Shown in pieces: positions 27,239 to 34,897 of a stretch of DNA of 64,000 bases; position 1 is the first letter of the stretch; every line of letters begins with the position of its first letter. The DNA lies in contig JBMOOJ010000095.1 in assembly GCA_049323835.1 (NCBI GenBank), positions 19,502-83,501 on the forward strand, in the 5' to 3' direction. The stretch comes from SG-bin9 sp049323835. Its GTDB lineage: Bacteria; Pseudomonadota; Alphaproteobacteria; Rhizobiales; Xanthobacteraceae. The notes beneath the pieces were generated by a model. The model saw only the letters and a program-made list of their open reading frames with translations, ran no database searches and was not told the origin of the DNA. Position numbers and translations under genes: made by a program.

Positions 27239-28387
27239 ATGCCGGCACCGCGCACCCACATCATTCGCAAGCGCGCACGGGTGCTCATCCTTCTGATCAG
27301 CGCCACAACCTTCGCGCTGAGCACGATGAGCAACGGCGCGCTGGCGCAGTTCGCCGGACCTCCTCCCACGTCCTCATCGCCACCCGCAGCCACACCGCCA
27401 CCCGTGCTCCCGCAACTGACGGACATGAACAGCCGGCTGGCGGCAACTTCAGCGCTCACCGATCTCGGCACCAATTTCCTGCGCCGGCTCGGCAATCACG
27501 CGACGTGGGGATTTAATGCGGCGCTCAACAGCAATCCATCGGGTGCTGGCGCATCGCAAGGCGCAGCACCGGCAACGTTCCCCGTCAGGGTGTGGGGCGA
27601 GGCTTATGGCCTGTCATCACGCACGGGCGCGCAGGGTACGTTCGTCGGCGACAAGCGCGAGACGGCCGGTGGCGTGGCGGGCTTCGGCGCGACAATCGCG
27701 CCGAACTTCAGCGTCGGTGTGTGGGCCGATCAGAGCCACACCAAGATCGATGTGCCGCTTGCGGCGCAATCGGCCAAGCTCGATCTCACGCAGGTCGGCA
27801 TCAACGCCTCCTACACCATCGGCGCGTGGACACTGGCGGCGGCTGGCGTGCATGGCTTCGGCAACATTTCGGCGCAACGGGCAACCGCCCTGGGGATCGC
27901 CGGCTCGGGCTACAATGGACACGTGGATGCCGCGCTCGCCGAGCTCAGCTACTATTGGAGCCTCGGCCAGGGCCGCGTGGTGCCGAAAGCCTCGTTCGAG
28001 TACCTGCGCGCCGTCACCGATGCGTTCAGCGAGTACGGCGGCCTCAATCCGGTGAGCGCGGGACGAGCCGCCGCGGAGCGCACGCGCGTCCTCGCCGGCG
28101 CCGAAGTCGGACACTACTGGATCGTCGACCGGCGGGTGATCGACATCTCCGCCTACGGCAAATTCGTCGACAACCTGCACCAGAACATCAGCTCCGTTCA
28201 GGTCAGCCTCGGCACCAACAGCATCGCCGTACAGGGTATCCGCGAGAGCCGGTACGGCGCGGACGCAGGCGCCTCGCTCTCGATCGGCCTGACCGACGCA
28301 ATCCGTCTCTACCTGAACTACGACGGCAAGTTCCGTGACGGCTTCGAATCTCACCAAGGCCTGCTCGGCCTTGAAGTGAAGTGGTAG
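27239..28387 (+). CDS. Autotransporter-type beta-barrel outer-membrane protein without passenger
   Basis: A 382-residue outer-membrane protein. A signal peptide of about 36 residues (ALSTMSNGALA) is followed by a short Pro/Ser-rich segment and a helical stretch. From about 115 to the end there is a 12-strand-like autotransporter domain: VRVWGEAYGLSSRTGA, FSVGVWADQSHTKID, and the final LGLEVKW ending in an aromatic residue recognised by BamA. Only about 80 residues precede the barrel, so no classical secreted passenger is present. It may be a lone barrel or a degraded autotransporter. The ATG at 27239 has only weak Shine-Dalgarno support. Confidence 0.78.
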   Translation: MPAPRTHIIRKRARVLILLISATTFALSTMSNGALAQFAGPPPTSSSPPAATPPPVLPQLTDMNSRLAATSALTDLGTNFLRRLGNHATWGFNAALNSNPSGAGASQGAAPATFPVRVWGEAYGLSSRTGAQGTFVGDKRETAGGVAGFGATIAPNFSVGVWADQSHTKIDVPLAAQSAKLDLTQVGINASYTIGAWTLAAAGVHGFGNISAQRATALGIAGSGYNGHVDAALAELSYYWSLGQGRVVPKASFEYLRAVTDAFSEYGGLNPVSAGRAAAERTRVLAGAEVGHYWIVDRRVIDISAYGKFVDNLHQNISSVQVSLGTNSIAVQGIRESRYGADAGASLSIGLTDAIRLYLNYDGKFRDGFESHQGLLGLEVKW

Positions 28388-28768
28388 CCACCACCGCAGC
28401 GCAGCGCGGAAAAACAGGTTCCACAGCGCGAAAAAAGGCGATTGCGGGAGTTGGCAACTCCGGAATCCGCTGCTATCACCATCCCGGCTGTGCCATTCTG
28501 TCGCATGTCAGCACGATGCCATGGACGCGCAGCCAACGACCAGGACGGGCCCCTCTGGCAGTTCCCAAGGAACTGCGATGTCGGACTGGGTGATATCGGA
28601 TCGGCCCGGATGACCTCTGATCTCGAAAAGATCGTGTGCGCACGTTTGCTGCCCGGCGCTGTTTGCCGGGGCCGCAACGACTCGTCCCTGCCCGATTGGA
28701 ACCAATCTGTACAACACGCACAGCGGACGGGCGTCTGAGCCGCCTGCAGTTCCGCAGGGAGAACGATC
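28388..28768. other. Intergenic region and 5' leader of the first TerC-family gene
   Basis: This 381-bp gap has no credible gene. It contains several hairpins: GGAGTT/AACTCC (28447-28461), a perfect 8-bp stem GCAGTTCC/GGAACTGC (28558-28576), GATTG/CAATC near 28694-28707, and CCTGC/GCAGG (28743-28758), which overlaps the ribosome binding site of the downstream gene. The 8-mer GCAGTTCC occurs twice (28558-28565 and 28746-28753). The canonical manganese riboswitch motifs (GGGGAGUAG and AGCAAGACC) are not seen. Confidence 0.5.
28558..28761 (+). promoter_or_regulatory. Candidate structured leader with alternative pairing
   Basis: GGAACTGC (28569-28576) can pair with either copy of GCAGTTCC: the upstream one (28558-28565), closing a 3-nt loop, or the downstream one (28746-28753), which lies in the hairpin that covers AGGGAG, the ribosome binding site. 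Alternative folds could expose or hide the site. Inferred from pairing only. Confidence 0.35.
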
Positions 28769-29476
28769 TTGGGAGTCAACGATACCGCCTTCTGGCTGGC
28801 GCTAGGCCAGATCATCTGGATCAACATTCTGTTGTCGGGTGACAACGCCGTCGTGATCGCGATGGCGTGCCGTTCGCTGTCGGACCGCGCCCGCTTCTGG
28901 GGCATGATCCTCGGCGCCGGCGTCGCCGTTCTGCTGCGCATCATCTTTACCGGCATCGTGACGACGATCATGAACGTGCCTTATCTCAAGGCCGCGGGCG
29001 CCGTCGCGCTGTTCTACATCGCGATCGATCTGATCAAGCCGAAGGCGGAGGAACATGACGAGGGCGTTGCCGGTGCCGACACGCTGATGAAAGCGATGGT
29101 CACCATCGCCATCGCCGACGTCGTGATGAGCCTCGACAACGTGATCGCCATCGCCGCTGTCGCGAAGGGAAGCTGGCTGCTGCTTCTCATCGGTCTCGGC
29201 ATCTCGATCCCGATGATCGTCGCCGGCAGTGCGATCGTCATGAAGATGCTCGACCGCTTCCCGGTTCTCGTATGGGCGGGTGCGGCGCTGCTCGGCTGGA
29301 TCGGCGGCGACCTGTTGCTGAACGACGTGGGTGTGATCAGCTACCTCGGCAAGGACGTCGCGCATGCATGGGAGAAGCCTGCTGCGATCGGCGGCGCGCT
29401 GTTCGTGGTTCTGGTGGGCGCCTATCTCTACTATGTGCGCCGCGCCGAAGCGACGGCGAACCAGCACTCGAAGTAA
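28769..29476 (+). CDS. TerC family integral membrane protein (YjbE type)
   Basis: A 235-residue protein with about seven membrane helices. The two TerC signatures are present: NILLSGDNAVVIAMACRSL (19-37) in helix 1 and ADVVMSLDNVIAIAAVA (about 115-131) in the middle, each with conserved Asp-Asn. YjbE/TerC/Alx proteins export manganese or help load metals onto secreted enzymes. The start is TTG at 28769, selected because GGGAGAA lies just upstream and the family begins at NDTAFWLALGQI. It is transcribed with a long structured leader. A second TerC gene lies 700 bp downstream on the same strand. Confidence 0.88.
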   Translation: MGVNDTAFWLALGQIIWINILLSGDNAVVIAMACRSLSDRARFWGMILGAGVAVLLRIIFTGIVTTIMNVPYLKAAGAVALFYIAIDLIKPKAEEHDEGVAGADTLMKAMVTIAIADVVMSLDNVIAIAAVAKGSWLLLLIGLGISIPMIVAGSAIVMKMLDRFPVLVWAGAALLGWIGGDLLLNDVGVISYLGKDVAHAWEKPAAIGGALFVVLVGAYLYYVRRAEATANQHSK

Positions 29477-29776
29477 CGCGGTCAAGCGCCGGCAATGACG
29501 GAAGCCGCGCTCGCAAGAGCGCGGCTTTTCATTGCTGCCGCACCGTTGCCGGATTGCGCCTGCGCGTTGCCCGGGATGCCGCTGGAACCGTTGCGCGTCC
29601 GACCTTTCACTTTCACCCCTGCTCCAACCTGGACGGCTGCGATGGCGGCAAACGCAATGCCAAAAATTGCGACGTTGCGTCGCTTGCGACATTGACGCGC
29701 GTGTCAGATCGTCTCACGTCAATTCGTCGCATTCTCAGCGGCCGCCTCCGTTCTACAAGGAAACAAACGCGAGCAA
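29477..29776. other. Intergenic region between TerC gene and membrane protein gene
   Basis: The first 55 bp hold the TerC terminator. The remaining 245 bp have no credible gene. One minus-strand frame here looks protein-like (hydrophobic stretch then a Gly/Ser/Ala-rich tail) but lacks any start codon. Around 29665-29745 there are short repeated TTGCGAC / GTCGCA words. Confidence 0.4.
29503..29530 (+). terminator. Intrinsic terminator after the first TerC gene
   Basis: A 10-bp stem AGCCGCGCTC (29503-29512) with GAGCGCGGCT (29517-29526), loop GCAA, then TTTTC. It lies 27 bp after the stop codon. Confidence 0.75.
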
Positions 29777-30172
29777 GTGGCGTTCAATCGCAGCGGCGTA
29801 CGTGACCGCTGCGCCCTGCTCGCAACAGACGGCAAGACGGTGCCAATCGAACTTACAACCTCAAAATCACCCACGCGATGGGACGGACCGAAGTTCACCC
29901 TCGCGATCGCACTCATCCTAGGAATTTTGTTGTTCGGCTCGTCGATGTGGTTCCTGCCGCATCCGATCGTGCTGCCGGTATTGAGCGTCGCCGCTATTTG
30001 CGGGGCAATTATCGTCGCTCTGATCGCCTGGCTGTCGGCGCGGCGCGAGACCCTGCACGATCTTAGCTACTGGGACGTGGTCGGCGCAATGACGATGGTT
30101 GGAATCTGCGCGGCTTTGCTGAGCGATCCCGAACAGGCGATCCCGCTCCTCGAGCAACGCCAGAACAAGTAA
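29777..30172 (+). CDS. Small membrane protein between the two TerC genes
   Basis: A 131-residue protein with three predicted helices after a soluble N-terminus of about 38 residues: FTLAIALILGILLFGSSMWF, IVLPVLSVAAICGAIIVALI, and VVGAMTMVGICAALL, the last two separated by SARRETLHDLSYWD. It ends with a short charged tail. The family is not recognised. GTG start at 29777 with AAGGA upstream; an internal start is possible because the N-terminal 35 residues are of low conservation type. It lies 18 bp before the second TerC gene and is probably cotranscribed with it. Confidence 0.6.
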   Translation: MAFNRSGVRDRCALLATDGKTVPIELTTSKSPTRWDGPKFTLAIALILGILLFGSSMWFLPHPIVLPVLSVAAICGAIIVALIAWLSARRETLHDLSYWDVVGAMTMVGICAALLSDPEQAIPLLEQRQNK

Positions 30173-30190
30173 CCGCGCGGACTCCACAAA

Positions 30191-30838
30191 ATGCTAGAAC
30201 TGTTTACGGCTCAGGCACTGACTGCGCTGGCCCAGGTCATCATGATCGACCTGGTGCTCGCGGGCGACAACGCGATCGTCATCGGACTTGCCGCGGCAGG
30301 ATTGCCGAAGCATCAGCGGCGCAAGGCCATCATGATCGGCATCGGCGCAGCGACGATCCTGCGCATCATCTTTGCTGCTGCGACGACGCAACTCCTGCAG
30401 ATCGTCGGCCTGCTGCTGGCGGGCGGCATCCTGCTGCTCTGGGTCTGCTGGAAAATGTGGCGCGAGCTGCGGGATCAGCACCACCACGCGGAAGACGCTG
30501 CCGCGCAGACGCTCGCCGCGGAGAACGCTCCCGACGTCCCGCAAAAGACATTGGCGCAAGCCACCTGGCAGATCCTCATCGCCGACGTCTCGATGTCGCT
30601 CGACAACGTGCTGGCGGTGGCCGGCGCCGCGCGCGACCATCCCTACATCCTGATGTTCGGACTTGTGCTGTCGATCGCGCTGATGGGCGTCGCCGCAAGC
30701 TTCATCGCCCAGCTGCTGAACAAGCACCGCTGGATCGCCTATGTCGGTCTCGCGATCATCCTCTACGTGGCCGGCGAAATGATCTATCGCGGCACCAAGG
30801 AAGTTCTGCCCGCAGTAGCGGCCATGAGCGGCGGTTAA
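30191..30838 (+). CDS. TerC family integral membrane protein (YjbE type), second copy
   Basis: A 215-residue polytopic protein. The paired signatures are IDLVLAGDNAIVIGLAAAGL (about 19-38) and IADVSMSLDNVLAVAGAARD (about 132-151). Between them is a His/Ala-rich cytoplasmic loop (DQHHHAEDAAAQ) that could bind metal. It differs substantially from the copy at 28769, so the two are diverged paralogues, not a recent duplication. The role is presumably in manganese or other divalent metal export. It is followed by a strong bidirectional terminator and converges on ndk. Confidence 0.88.
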   Translation: MLELFTAQALTALAQVIMIDLVLAGDNAIVIGLAAAGLPKHQRRKAIMIGIGAATILRIIFAAATTQLLQIVGLLLAGGILLLWVCWKMWRELRDQHHHAEDAAAQTLAAENAPDVPQKTLAQATWQILIADVSMSLDNVLAVAGAARDHPYILMFGLVLSIALMGVAASFIAQLLNKHRWIAYVGLAIILYVAGEMIYRGTKEVLPAVAAMSGG

Positions 30839-30868
30839 ACGCGCCCCGACGCGCCCCGCATGAATCAA

Positions 30869-30904
30869 AACAGGAGCGGCAGACGCCGCTCCTGTTTGCT
30901 TTTC
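30869..30904. terminator. Bidirectional intrinsic terminator between TerC and ndk
   Basis: A perfect 12-bp stem AACAGGAGCGGC (30869-30880) with GCCGCTCCTGTT (30885-30896), loop AGAC. It is followed by TTGCTTTT on the plus strand and preceded by AAAA, which serves transcription from the minus strand. Confidence 0.8.
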
Positions 30905-30930
30905 GAGGACCTGGTCCGAAGACCGTCAGT

Positions 30931-31353
30931 TCAGCCGACGATCTCGTTGCCGGAGAAGAACTGCGCGATCTCGATCTTCGCCGTTTCTGCCGCGTCGGAG
31001 CCGTGCACCGAGTTTTCACCAATCGATTTGGCGTGCAGCTTGCGGATCGTGCCGTCGGCGGCCTTCGACGGATCGGTCGCACCCATCACGTCGCGGTACC
31101 TGGCGATGGCGTTCTCGCCTTCCAGCACCTGCACCACGACCGGGGCCGAAATCATGAAGTCGACCAGTTCGCCGAAGAACGGCCGCGCACTATGAACCGC
31201 GTAGAACGTTTCAGCCTGCTTGCGGGTCATCTGAATGCGCTTCTGCGCGACGATGCGCAAACCCGCCTTTTCGATCAGCGCGTTGACGGCGCCGGTCAGA
31301 TTACGCTCGGTCGCATCCGGCTTGATGATCGAAAACGTACGCTCGGTCGCCAT
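30931..31353 (-). CDS. ndk: Nucleoside diphosphate kinase
   Basis: A 140-residue NDP kinase, typical length. It opens with ERTFSIIKPDATERNLTG (nucleotide site Lys11). The phosphohistidine is H117 in IGENSVHGSDAAE. RDVMGATDPSKAADGTIRK carries the conserved nucleotide-binding residues. It transfers gamma phosphate between nucleoside triphosphates via phospho-His. AAGGA precedes the ATG, and a good promoter is found 40-70 bp upstream. Confidence 0.97.
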   Translation of the reverse strand: MATERTFSIIKPDATERNLTGAVNALIEKAGLRIVAQKRIQMTRKQAETFYAVHSARPFFGELVDFMISAPVVVQVLEGENAIARYRDVMGATDPSKAADGTIRKLHAKSIGENSVHGSDAAETAKIEIAQFFSGNEIVG

Positions 31354-31670
31354 GAGTTATCCTTGCACAGAAGCTTGGGGGAAAGATCGCGGGCTTATAA
31401 CGGCGCCCTGTGACGTGGGCAAGCCGCAACCGGGTGGGTCGCTGCCGCTTTCCAGACCGGCCCGGAAGCCCTGCCTCTTCAAGAAATCCCTGCTCCACGT
31501 GAACGGCGGTTCATGAAGATGAACCTCGTCTGACTGCGCGGGAAACGCGCATTCACCTTGAAAAACATCACCTTCCGGCGATTGAACCCGGGAAGAATTC
31601 GCTGCGTCTGACGGGTACGGGGCAACCCAACGAGCGACGCGGACGCGCCGCACTGAAGGAGACGACGACC
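31354..31670. other. Divergent intergenic region between ndk and a His-rich protein gene
   Basis: The 317-bp region holds the ndk promoter (31394-31422). On the plus strand there is no obvious promoter for the His-rich protein; the Shine-Dalgarno AAGGAGA lies near 31655. No gene of useful length is seen. Confidence 0.5.
31394..31422 (-). promoter_or_regulatory. Sigma70-type promoter of ndk
   Basis: On the minus strand, TTGCCC (31417-31422) and TATAAG (31394-31399) are separated by exactly 17 bp. This is a good match to the housekeeping consensus, about 40 bp upstream of the ndk ATG. Confidence 0.6.
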
Positions 31671-31910
31671 ATGTTGCGCAAGATTGCACTCAGCTTCATC
31701 GCTGCGGCCTCGCTCGGTTTCGCAGCACTCACGCCGACCTCTGCCTCTGCCTGGCACGGCTGGCATGGACATCATCATCACCACGGCTACCATCATCACC
31801 ACTTCCGTCCGCACTTCTACATCGGCGGCGGATACGGCGGATGCTACGTGCGCCGCCTCGTGGCGACCCCGTGGGGCTATCGCTACCGGCTGGTGAACCG
31901 CTGCTACTGA
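31671..31910 (+). CDS. His-rich small exported protein
   Basis: A 79-residue protein with a signal peptide (LRKIALSFIAAASLGFAALT, cleaved after ASA). The mature part begins WHGWHGHHHHHGYHHHHFRP with eleven histidines in about 20 residues, followed by a Gly/Tyr stretch and the motif GYRYRLVNRCY at the C-terminus with two Cys. Such proteins are common in Bradyrhizobium-like genomes. Metal chelation in the periplasm is likely from composition, but no function is established. Strong AAGGAGA ribosome binding site and a strong terminator directly downstream. Confidence 0.7.
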   Translation: MLRKIALSFIAAASLGFAALTPTSASAWHGWHGHHHHHGYHHHHFRPHFYIGGGYGGCYVRRLVATPWGYRYRLVNRCY

Positions 31911-31947
31911 CCTCAGCCTCCCGATCCAGCTTCCTCCCTCGACTTGG

Positions 31948-31978
31948 ACCTCCGGCACCCGCCGGAGGTTTTTTCTTG
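31948..31978 (+). terminator. Intrinsic terminator of the His-rich protein gene
   Basis: A 9-bp stem ACCTCCGGC (31948-31956) with GCCGGAGGT (31961-31969), loop ACCC, then TTTTTT and CTT. Confidence 0.85.
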
Positions 31979-32115
31979 GATGCAGATCGATTCGCCGAAA
32001 AAGGTTCCCGCCGGCTTGTTTAGATGTCGCAAACCCTCGTGAGAATTCACCCGAAACACTTCGCTTGGCCCGCCGTTGTCTTGAAGAAACGCAACGGAAC
32101 GGAGGGACAGTCGAA

Positions 32116-32301
32116 ATGCCACCGATGTACGACCTCACAAGCCGTTCGTCGCCGGATACCGCCACGAGCTACGCGGTCTGCGACGGCGTTGGCGAAAGGC
32201 TCCGCGATACGCTGAAGGGCGTCAATGAGCTTCCTCCTCGCCTCAGCGAACTTCTGCATCGCCTTGAGGAACAGGAGCGGCAGGACGAAACTGGCGGTTA
32301 G
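32116..32301 (+). CDS. Small hypothetical protein with NepR-like C-terminal segment
   Basis: A 61-residue soluble protein. The N-terminus (PPMYDLTSRSSPDTATSYAV) is not recognisable. The C-terminal VGERLRDTLKGVNELPPRLS followed by ELLHRLEEQE resembles the conserved part of NepR anti-sigma factors (I/LG..LR..Y.......P.P.R...LL..L). The genes normally found with NepR (phyR, ecfG) are not in the window, so this is a resemblance, not an assignment. The ATG at 32116 was chosen because GGAGG (32101-32105) lies at correct spacing. It is 60 bp upstream of the ABC-F gene. Confidence 0.5.
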   Translation: MPPMYDLTSRSSPDTATSYAVCDGVGERLRDTLKGVNELPPRLSELLHRLEEQERQDETGG

Positions 32302-32361
32302 CCACCCAGGACGGCGGCCCTCGGGACTTGTTTTCCGCGCGCGCTTTGGTGAAAAGCGGCG

Positions 32362-34206
32362 ATGCTGTCCATCACCGACATTTCGATCCGGCTTGCCGGC
32401 CGGCTTCTGATCGACCACGGCACCGCGCAGATCATTCCGGGCGCGCGCGTCGGCCTGGTCGGCCGCAACGGCACCGGCAAGTCGACGCTGTTCAAGGCCA
32501 TCCGCGGCGAGCTCCCGATTGAAAGCGGATCGATCGAGATTCCCCCACGCTGGCGCATTGGCAGCCTTGCGCAGGAGGCTCCGGATGGCCCGGAGAGCCT
32601 GATCGAGGTGGTGCTCAAGGCCGACCTCGAACGGCATGCGCTGTTGACGGAGGCCGAGACGGCAAGCGATCCGCATCGCATCGCCGAGATTCATACGCGC
32701 CTCGCCGATATCGATGCCCACTCCGCCCCTGCCCGCGCTGCTGCGATCCTGTCGGGCCTGGGCTTCTCGACGGCCGATCAGGCCCGCGCCTGCCAGGAAT
32801 TTTCCGGCGGATGGCGCATGCGCGTCGCACTCGCGGCGACGTTGTTCGCCGCTCCTGATCTGCTGCTGCTCGATGAGCCCACCAACTATCTCGACCTCGA
32901 AGGCACGCTCTGGCTTGAAGATCATCTCGCCAACTATCCGCGCACCGTCATCGTCATCAGCCACGACCGCGATCTGCTCGAGACGTCGGTCGACCAGATC
33001 CTGCACCTTGAACAGGGCAAGCTGACGCTCTACCGCGGCGGGTACTCGTCTTTCGAGGAGCAGCGCGCGACCCGCGAGATGCTCGACGCCAAGCATGCGA
33101 AGCGGCAGGAGGCCGAGCGCAAGCGGCTTCAGGATTTCGTCGACCGCTTCAAGGCGAAGGCCTCGAAAGCGCGGCAGGCGCAGTCGCGCGTCAAAATGCT
33201 GGAACGGATGAAGCCGGTCACCGCGCTGGTGACGCAGGAAGTGCGCGAGATCTCGTTTCCCGCGCCGGAGAAAATCCTCTCCCCGCCGATCATCGCGGCT
33301 GACAACGTGTCGGTCGGCTACGAACCCGGCAAGCCGGTGCTCAATCGCGTCACCCTGCGCGTCGACAACGACGACCGCATCGCGCTGCTAGGTTCGAACG
33401 GCAATGGCAAGTCGACGCTGGTCAAGCTTCTCGCCGGACGCCTGCCGCCCTTCACGGGGCAGGTGACGCGCGCCGACAAGCTGTCGATCGCCTATTTCGC
33501 GCAACATCAGCTCGACGAACTTGGCGAGGACGGCACGCCTTACGAGCACGTGCGGCGGCTGATGCCGGATGCGCCGGAGGCAAAAGTTCGCGCTCGCGTC
33601 GGCGCCATCGGCTTTTCCGGCAAGGCCGGCGATACGCAGGTCACAAGTTTGTCGGGCGGCGAGAAGGCGCGGCTGCTGCTCGGCCTCGCAACTTTCTTCG
33701 GCCCGAACATGATCATTCTCGACGAGCCGACGAACCATCTCGACATCGACAGTCGCGCCGCACTCGCCGAAGCGATCAACGAATTTCCCGGCGCGGTCAT
33801 CATGGTGTCGCACGACCGCTACCTGATCGACGCCTGCGCCGACCGGCTGTGGGTGGTCGCGAACAACACCGTTACGCCTTATGACGGCGACCTTGATGAC
33901 TATCGCCGTTCGGTTCTTTCGCAGCAGGATGCCCGTCCCGCGGCGCGCGATCGCAAGGGCGACGACGGCAAAGGCCGCGCGCAGGATGCGGCGGCAAGCA
34001 AGGCGGCGAAGCAGAAAATCATTGCGGCCGAGGCAGAAATCGAACGCATCACCGGCATCATCGAGAAGATCGATGCGGCGCTTGCGCTGCCCGATCTGTT
34101 TCAGCGCGATCCTGAAAAAGCCGCGCAGCTCGGCAAGGCGCGCGCCGGCGCGGCCGCAGCACTCCAACGCGCGGAAGATGCGTGGCTCGAAGCTAGCGCG
34201 TCGTGA
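32362..34206 (+). CDS. ABC-F family ATP-binding protein
   Basis: A 614-residue protein with two ABC ATPase domains and no membrane helices. Domain 1: Walker A GRNGTGKST (34-42), signature FSGGWRMRVALA (about 152), Walker B LLLLDEPTNYLDLEG. Domain 2: Walker A GSNGNGKST (about 346), signature SLSGGEKARLLLG, Walker B IILDEPTNHLDIDS. Between them is the charged P-site tRNA interaction linker (KRQEAERKRLQDFVDRFKAK). The C-terminal 95 residues form a coiled-coil-like tail. It resembles YheS/ABCF3-type factors that rescue or tune translating ribosomes; the exact subgroup is uncertain. Confidence 0.92.
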   Translation: MLSITDISIRLAGRLLIDHGTAQIIPGARVGLVGRNGTGKSTLFKAIRGELPIESGSIEIPPRWRIGSLAQEAPDGPESLIEVVLKADLERHALLTEAETASDPHRIAEIHTRLADIDAHSAPARAAAILSGLGFSTADQARACQEFSGGWRMRVALAATLFAAPDLLLLDEPTNYLDLEGTLWLEDHLANYPRTVIVISHDRDLLETSVDQILHLEQGKLTLYRGGYSSFEEQRATREMLDAKHAKRQEAERKRLQDFVDRFKAKASKARQAQSRVKMLERMKPVTALVTQEVREISFPAPEKILSPPIIAADNVSVGYEPGKPVLNRVTLRVDNDDRIALLGSNGNGKSTLVKLLAGRLPPFTGQVTRADKLSIAYFAQHQLDELGEDGTPYEHVRRLMPDAPEAKVRARVGAIGFSGKAGDTQVTSLSGGEKARLLLGLATFFGPNMIILDEPTNHLDIDSRAALAEAINEFPGAVIMVSHDRYLIDACADRLWVVANNTVTPYDGDLDDYRRSVLSQQDARPAARDRKGDDGKGRAQDAAASKAAKQKIIAAEAEIERITGIIEKIDAALALPDLFQRDPEKAAQLGKARAGAAAALQRAEDAWLEASAS

Positions 34207-34233
34207 CGATGACCGGAATTGGCGGTGCTTAGC

Positions 34234-34746
34234 TTAGCCTGAGCGCTGCTGCTTCTTGCCCTTGGGCTGACGCTTCGGCTCCGGCGGTGGTTCGGCGGCC
34301 CGCTCGACTGACGCCAGCCGTCCTGCCACGAAGCGATAGATGCCCGCGCGCGGCCCGCGCAGATAGGTGAGAACCGCGACGCGCTCGCCGCCCTGCCCGG
34401 CGGACACGTTCACGCTGTCAGGCATGCCGATGCCGCGCGCGACTTCGCACTCCGGCTGGCCGAGCGCGACCTTGCCGCCCGGCGGCACTGCGGCGGAAGG
34501 CTGATCGCTGCCCGCGAGCGCCTGAGCTTCCGAGGGCGCAAGACCGGGGCATGCACCATCGGCGGATACAAGTTGCTCCGGCGGAACCGGCTTTTCGGGA
34601 CTGAGCGGCGGCTGTTCGACGGAGTACGTACGTGTCAGCGCCGACGCACCCGAAAACCACTGCGCGTCCTTCATGCTGAAATCGGACATGCTGCCGCAAC
34701 CGGCGAGCATCGGCGCGAACAACAACGCCGCCGCACATGGACGCAT
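34234..34746 (-). CDS. Putative lipoprotein
   Basis: A 170-residue protein with a lipoprotein signal: RPCAAALLFAPMLAGCGSMS, in which LAGC is a lipobox. The mature part has DFSMKDAQWFSG, a Pro-rich segment, a central domain (ADGACPGLAPSEAQALAG, LGQPECEVARGIGMPDSVNV), a strand-rich end (ERVAVLTYLRGPRAGIYRFV) and a basic tail (PKRQPKGKKQQRSG). The central pattern resembles small outer-membrane lipoproteins of the OmlA/BamE type, but the match is weak. The ATG at 34746 gives a short signal peptide; a GTG at 34764 is also credible. It converges with the ABC-F gene. Confidence 0.65.
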   Translation of the reverse strand: MRPCAAALLFAPMLAGCGSMSDFSMKDAQWFSGASALTRTYSVEQPPLSPEKPVPPEQLVSADGACPGLAPSEAQALAGSDQPSAAVPPGGKVALGQPECEVARGIGMPDSVNVSAGQGGERVAVLTYLRGPRAGIYRFVAGRLASVERAAEPPPEPKRQPKGKKQQRSG

Positions 34747-34897
34747 TCCCAGAAAACCAATCACTGAATCACTCTCTCTTCGCCCCGCGCGAAAGATAAC
34801 AGTACGCCCGTCCAGCATTCCATTGCGGCACCATCATGATTGGTACCGTCCCAGGATGGATAACAGCATAGTATGATTAACTCAGGCTTGCGACCCT

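Noticed and set aside
28388..28768. Manganese (yybP-ykoY) riboswitch upstream of the TerC gene
   Set aside because: The expected GGGGAGUAG and AGCAAGACC-type motifs were not found by eye. Reported instead as an unclassified structured leader.
29531..29740. Minus-strand frame reading like a signal peptide plus Gly/Ser/Ala-rich tail
   Set aside because: No ATG, GTG or TTG start precedes the hydrophobic part, and an upstream stop lies in frame. It may be a decayed gene, but this cannot be supported.
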